Positions 54,965-64,000 of a DNA stretch of 64,000 nt are shown here, piece after piece. The translations under genes were made by a program, and so were the position numbers. This DNA is from Leptospira alstonii serovar Sichuan str. 79601. GTDB lineage: Bacteria > Spirochaetota > Leptospiria > Leptospirales > Leptospiraceae. Location of the stretch: positions 18,501-82,500 of the forward strand of contig NZ_ANIK01000003.1 of the NCBI RefSeq assembly GCF_000347175.1, read 5' to 3'. Every line of letters starts with the position of its first letter. The stretch's first letter is position 1. The notes under the pieces are model-generated. The model was not told the DNA's origin. It ran no database searches and was given only the letters and a program-made list of their open reading frames with translations.

Positions 54965-55424
54965 ATTAGAGCTGTTGAAACATAAGAACCCAGCGTCGAT
55001 AAAAGCGGTATGCGTTAGTTACCGGCTTAATCTTTCTGATAAAGTGTAATTAAGTTGTGGGACGCGCTGTAAATTCCTGCCGCTTCGTATTTCGTTGGAA
55101 TTGGCGATTTACTCCATTGAATTTTGAAAGTTACGGAAGTTTTCAATCATTTTATTTTAGATTTTCACTTTAGTATTACTAAAAACGAATCGATGAAATT
55201 CCTATCCGTTGTTTATACTGGTATAAAAATTAAACTTCGCACTAAAATGCAACCGTGGGAGTGTCCTGCGAAGTTATAGTAAACTTAATTTGAACATTTG
55301 CGAATTGCTTCCTGCCGAATGACCCGTAGAAAATGAGGCACCTGTTTCGATAAAGTTTTGTCGGAACTCAATGAAACGCTCTCTATGGGTCGCATTTCAG
55401 GGCGCAATTCAGGGAGAATCTGAA
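54965..55424. other. Intergenic region with dispersed repeat
   Basis: 460 bases. Contains the second copy of a dispersed repeat (55025-55079) and AT-rich DNA. A longer start of the next gene (ATG 55371) would cut into it but lacks family support. Confidence 0.4.
55025..55079. repeat. Dispersed repeat, copy 2
   Basis: Starts GCTTAATCTTTCTGATAAAG; about 72 percent identical, without gaps, to 42970-43024. The shared parts include CTGATAA and AATTAAGTT. Confidence 0.4.
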
Positions 55425-55640
55425 ATGGGCGTGATCCGCGACGTAGATAAAGGCCGAGGCGAAGTGATTCGCGTGGAAGTATCCGAATACAAAGGAACCA
55501 AATATCTCAACCTTCGAGTTTGGTATACGGATAAAGACGGAGAAAAAAAACCGACTCAAAAAGGAATCGCAATTCCACCGGAACTTTACGATCAAATCAA
55601 AGAGGCAGTCATCGAAGCCGAAAGCGAAGTAAAGGAATGA
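55425..55640 (+). CDS. PC4/YdbC-like ssDNA-binding protein
   Basis: 71 residues from ATG 55425 ([21 protein letters not shown]), preceded by GGGAGA at a good distance. The pattern [26 protein letters not shown], given in part, followed by [19 protein letters not shown], matches the PC4 (transcriptional coactivator p15) domain: a short twisted beta-sheet and a helix that binds single-stranded DNA. Bacterial members are small and poorly studied. Convergent with the VWA-STAS gene. Confidence 0.85.
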   Translation: MGVIRDVDKGRGEVIRVEVSEYKGTKYLNLRVWYTDKDGEKKPTQKGIAIPPELYDQIKEAVIEAESEVKE

Positions 55641-55659
55641 TTCTTTCCAACGATGTAAT

Positions 55660-57279
55660 TCAAACGTTTCTTTCTCGAATTACATCGTTGATGATAGCTC
55701 GCGCCGCTTCTTCCGTTTCGGCAACTCGAATGTGACTTTCCAATCTCGTGATCGAAAAAACCTTCTTTACGGAATCGCTCAAATCGGAAACCACCAATTC
55801 ACCGCCTCTTCTTTTCAACCAACCTGAGATTTGAATCAACGTCCCGATCGCGGAAGAATCGATAAAAGAAGAAGACTTTAAATTGATGACAACAAATCTA
55901 AAACCTTCGTACATTTTTTCCTGAATGTTACTTTTCAATTCGGGACATCTGTACAAATCGATATTGTCCACAGACTTATATACAAAAATTCGATCGTGAT
56001 ATACGACGTCTTCCGATATAGGATCCGTACTCCTGTATCGAATATCCGAGGCTCCCGCCATAAGATGTTTCCCGGCCGTTTTAGAATTCTCTTTAACTTT
56101 CGACCGCAAAGCTTCTAATCGGGATTTTAAAGAACTCATAACTTCCGGAGCAAGATCGATCCGCTGATCCACTTCTTTGATCAGAGAGTTCAAAGTCTGA
56201 GAAACTTCTTCGAAGGAACCTTCCCGAATCAGAGAACTCGCTCTTTTTAATGCCTTCCCGGATTTCGCTATGATCGTTTCCACGATCACGTCCGCGTCCT
56301 CTTTCACGGAGTCGGATTTCCAATCCGGTTTCAAATCGAATTCGGCGTTTTCCAACCTCGTCTTATCCGAAAGATTATAAAACGAATTCGTAATCTTGAT
56401 TCCGGAATCCTTGTCGCCGTTGTATATTAAATTTTCAGGATGTGTTCTGATTCTAAATACGATATTTCGAATATCGTCCGCACGCATATCGCCGCATTGA
56501 ATTACAACGGAACGAATTCTGCTCGGTTGTTCCGGGTCCATTTCCGTATAAAAAGGAATGTCGCTTATCAATTCGAGAAACTCGACGTCCTTTCCGAAAT
56601 CGATTTTAGTCTCGATGGATTGCGCGTATAAAGAACCGATGTTTCCGAATTCTCGAAAAAAAATATCGCCCGTTCCTTCGGGACTTTCGACGTAATAAAA
56701 GTTTCCACCGCCCGCATCCGCAATGTCCTTCAAAAGGATTTCGTTGAAGTCGTCCCCGAAACCAACTACGGTGGTGGATATTCCTTTTTTGTAATGATCG
56801 CGGGCGATCTGAATCAAGTCGATCGGGTCCGTAATTCCTTGAGTAGGATTTCCGTCCGTTAAAAGAATCGCCCTCTTATACACGAATGCGTCCGGAAATA
56901 ATTCCAAACCTCTCAGAGTATGCAACCAACCGCCCGAAAGATTGGTCGACGTTCCCGGAGAAATCGTATGAATCCGATTGACGATCGAAGTTTTTTCCAC
57001 AAGCTGAATGACGGGTTGGATTACGTGAATGTCTTCCGCATAAGCGACCACGGAAAGAAAATCCCTTCGAGTCAACCAATTGACCAAAGAAGAAGCGGCC
57101 TGAATCACCGCTTCCAGTTTTTCTCCTTTCATGGACCAGCTTCTATCGATTGACAAACCCAAAACGATCGATCTTCGATCCGGATTGTTCGCGCCTGTCG
57201 GCGAATTCATACGGACTAAAACTGAATTGTTTCTGTTTACCGAGACTTCGTTATGCAAAAACTTCGCCGAGAGAATCAT
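55660..57279 (-). CDS. VWA domain protein with C-terminal STAS domain
   Basis: 539 residues. VWA domain about 30-210 with an intact MIDAS: DRSWSMKGEK (DxSxS, about residues 45-54), the TNLSGG threonine (about 114) and an LTDGNPTQG aspartate (about 143). A middle part (about 215-400) is beta-rich then helical (SLIREGSFEEVSQTLNSLIK, given in part). The last ~100 residues (about 430-535) are a STAS/anti-sigma antagonist domain with FVVINLKSSSFIDSSAIGTL, where the serine after D is the position phosphorylated in SpoIIAA-like proteins. Fusion of an extracellular-type adhesion fold with a partner-switching domain is unusual; no signal peptide is visible, so it is probably cytoplasmic. Confidence 0.85.
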   Translation of the reverse strand: MILSAKFLHNEVSVNRNNSVLVRMNSPTGANNPDRRSIVLGLSIDRSWSMKGEKLEAVIQAASSLVNWLTRRDFLSVVAYAEDIHVIQPVIQLVEKTSIVNRIHTISPGTSTNLSGGWLHTLRGLELFPDAFVYKRAILLTDGNPTQGITDPIDLIQIARDHYKKGISTTVVGFGDDFNEILLKDIADAGGGNFYYVESPEGTGDIFFREFGNIGSLYAQSIETKIDFGKDVEFLELISDIPFYTEMDPEQPSRIRSVVIQCGDMRADDIRNIVFRIRTHPENLIYNGDKDSGIKITNSFYNLSDKTRLENAEFDLKPDWKSDSVKEDADVIVETIIAKSGKALKRASSLIREGSFEEVSQTLNSLIKEVDQRIDLAPEVMSSLKSRLEALRSKVKENSKTAGKHLMAGASDIRYRSTDPISEDVVYHDRIFVYKSVDNIDLYRCPELKSNIQEKMYEGFRFVVINLKSSSFIDSSAIGTLIQISGWLKRRGGELVVSDLSDSVKKVFSITRLESHIRVAETEEAARAIINDVIRERNV

Positions 57280-57439
57280 TTCGTGAAAAAACCATTTACC
57301 GAAGGTTCGATCAAGAAGAATTTGTAGAGAATCTCTATGAGCGAATGCTTAAATGATAAGATTTTATCTCGAAAAAGTCGAATTCTTGCGACTTACGGTC
57401 CTTCAAAAAAGAAAAGGAAACTCAAAGTTTCGGATCCAC

Positions 57440-57910
57440 ATGAATCATTCGAAAGATTTTGAGATCATTCTCGCCGATTTCTTAAAAAGGATGGAGAATT
57501 TAGTTTCGCACGACGGAGAAGAAATTCCGAGTTTTACGAGAATCTATCACAAAAACGAATTGATCTCCGAAACTTTCAACGAAGTGGAAAAAAATTCGGA
57601 CTCTTCTTTTCATAGTGAGATCCTTTGTATCCGCGACGCGAAAGAAAAACTACAAACTCGTTATCTTACGGATTGTTCACTTATCACTTCGTTAGAACCT
57701 TGTTTGATGTGCGCGGGAACCATTCTACTTTCCAGAATTCCGAAAGTTGTTTATCTTTTACCCGCAAAACAAGGAGAGGGAATTTCGTCTTTGAGCATCG
57801 AGACGATTTATTCTCGAAATTTTTTTCCGGAGCTCGTTTGTATTCCCGCTAAAATTTCCAGAGATGCGTTCAAATCGTTTTTCAAAGTTAGAAGAAAGAA
57901 ATTCAATTGA
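57440..57910 (+). CDS. tadA: tRNA-adenosine deaminase TadA-like protein
   Basis: 156 residues from ATG 57440 ([10 protein letters not shown]); the frame extends to 57353 without deaminase features. Zinc-binding deaminase motifs: [11 protein letters not shown] (H-x-E, about residues 59-69) and [15 protein letters not shown] (PCxxC, about 93-107). These fit the CDA superfamily branch of TadA, which makes inosine at position 34 of tRNA-Arg. It is shorter and more diverged than most TadA (HSE instead of HAE), so a different nucleoside deaminase is possible. tRNA-Ser follows 35 bases downstream. Confidence 0.7.
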   Translation: MNHSKDFEIILADFLKRMENLVSHDGEEIPSFTRIYHKNELISETFNEVEKNSDSSFHSEILCIRDAKEKLQTRYLTDCSLITSLEPCLMCAGTILLSRIPKVVYLLPAKQGEGISSLSIETIYSRNFFPELVCIPAKISRDAFKSFFKVRRKKFN

Positions 57911-57942
57911 CGTACAACCTTTCGACGGAATTCCTGAAAGCT

Positions 57943-59497
<1,555 letters not shown>

Positions 59498-59501
59498 CTT
59501 T

Positions 59502-62006
<2,505 letters not shown>

Positions 62007-62009
62007 GGA

Positions 62010-62852
62010 TCATTTTACCCAGTTATTCTGATTAAAATATCGGTTTCTCAATTCATCCAAAACACCGGTTCGTTTCAATTCCTTGATAAAGAAGTTCAAA
62101 TTATCCGCAAAAATCAAATCGTTCTGCGGAAGAGCGGCGCTGATATTTTCCTCTTGGACCGTTCCTAAAAGCGGAAGATAATTTGCTCTTAAAGAGGGAT
62201 TTTTTTGAAGCAAAGTAAGAATAAAAAAACTATCCGCGACAAAACAAGTCACGTTGTTGCCGAGTAGATTATCAACCGCGATCGAATCCGAAAGATAACT
62301 GTAAATCGGAAGTTTGGAGAATTTCTTTTGAAGATAAATGTGATTCGTGGTATTGGATCTTACAGAAAAACTTACAAGACCGCTCAGAACGGTAAGGTCC
62401 GAAAGACTCATAAATCTTCTGGAAGTAACGATGTTCCCTTCCGGTTCGGGAGGAAGAATCTTTTTACTGACGAGAGCGGCGGGCGTCGTAACGAGATAAG
62501 GATCGGAGAAAGTGACTTGTTTACCCCGATTTAAATCGGTCGACATTCCGGCTAACGCAAGATCGATATTACCCGCGCGGATGTCCTCTGAAAACTGTCT
62601 GAAAGTTTTAAGAGGAACCAATTTTAAAGAGACGCCGAGATAATCGGCATAGAGCTTAGCCAACTCCGCGTCTAAACCAGGATATCCGTCATTTGGATTT
62701 TCGATATAAAACGGTTCGTATTGTTTATTAACGCCGACTACAAGTTCCTTTTTGGAAAGAATCTTTTCCAATCTGGAACCGGCATATTCGGACTGAGAAA
62801 ATAAACCGGCTGGAAAAACAAAAAACAAACATAATATTCTTTTCTCGAACAT
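62010..62852 (-). CDS. Periplasmic solute-binding protein (family 3)
   Basis: 280 residues with a signal peptide ([15 protein letters not shown]). The SBP_bac_3 fold is seen in [58 protein letters not shown] and [16 protein letters not shown], typical of amino-acid or glutamine-binding proteins. No ABC permease or ATPase is adjacent; either the cargo is passed to a distant transporter, or the protein serves sensing. A neighbouring OM barrel follows in the same direction. Confidence 0.8.
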   Translation of the reverse strand: MFEKRILCLFFVFPAGLFSQSEYAGSRLEKILSKKELVVGVNKQYEPFYIENPNDGYPGLDAELAKLYADYLGVSLKLVPLKTFRQFSEDIRAGNIDLALAGMSTDLNRGKQVTFSDPYLVTTPAALVSKKILPPEPEGNIVTSRRFMSLSDLTVLSGLVSFSVRSNTTNHIYLQKKFSKLPIYSYLSDSIAVDNLLGNNVTCFVADSFFILTLLQKNPSLRANYLPLLGTVQEENISAALPQNDLIFADNLNFFIKELKRTGVLDELRNRYFNQNNWVK

Positions 62853-62914
62853 GAAACAAATGATAGATCGATCCTCCTTTTTTTCCAGAGCATTTTAAAC
62901 GGAAAAAGGAATTT

Positions 62915-64000
<1,086 letters not shown>

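Overview
The window is a chromosomal piece of a Leptospira genome, most likely from the pathogen-containing clade. The basis is the set of leptospiral signatures: many lipoproteins with loose spirochaetal lipoboxes ending in FSC, NC or FC, a plant-type ferredoxin-NADP reductase, a flgN-flgK-flgL-fliW-csrA cluster, outer-membrane barrels, a GpsA/acyltransferase fusion and AT-leaning intergenic DNA full of short dispersed palindromes. Genes are packed tightly, with 4-base ATGA overlaps inside operons and 4-base overlaps of convergent stop codons. No CRISPR array, complete insertion sequence or prophage is visible.

Layout. 1-13 kb: end of a glycosyltransferase, a Kef-type antiporter with a small DUF1289 gene, sixA-hpt, secreted and lipoprotein genes including an M43 metalloprotease, pyrD, an ABC-2 exporter, an SDR enzyme and a fructosamine-kinase-like protein. 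13-25 kb: a decayed transposase remnant, then an eight-gene minus-strand operon that encodes a SulP anion transporter, a large outer-membrane barrel and six subunits of a complex I/hydrogenase-4-like membrane complex. 25-34 kb: FecR lipoprotein, purT, a GpsA-acyltransferase fusion, lipoproteins, an epimerase and a peroxide-stress pair (glutathione peroxidase and an OhrR-like regulator). 34-37 kb: a repeat- and RNA-rich gap, a PfpI-like protein, a second Kef antiporter and a probable small RNA. 37-43 kb: flagellar hook-junction operon ending in fliW-csrA. 43-52 kb: M23 peptidase, small DUF proteins, membrane proteins, TRL-like lipoproteins, an M32 carboxypeptidase and tRNA-Gly. 52-64 kb: lpxD, ferredoxin-NADP reductase, a PC4-like protein, a VWA-STAS protein, tadA, tRNA-Ser, dnaX-ybaB-recR and an envelope cluster (OM barrel, periplasmic binding protein, PD40-OmpA protein cut by the window end).

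The most interesting system is the 13.7-24.1 kb operon. Its membrane subunits keep the key charged residues of proton pumps, but the NuoD/HycE-like subunit has no NiFe ligands and the NuoB-like domain has lost the cysteines that would hold the N2 cluster, while the two ferredoxin-type clusters are intact. Together with a SulP transporter and an outer-membrane channel in the same operon, this suggests a proton-translocating complex repurposed for, or coupled to, anion (for example bicarbonate or sulfate) uptake. Other items worth attention are two copies of a covarying structured RNA resembling Flavo-1, a strong small-RNA candidate at 36.9 kb, a nine-adenine slippage site in dnaX, a CsrA-like site in the flgN leader and three copies of a terminator-like dispersed hairpin.
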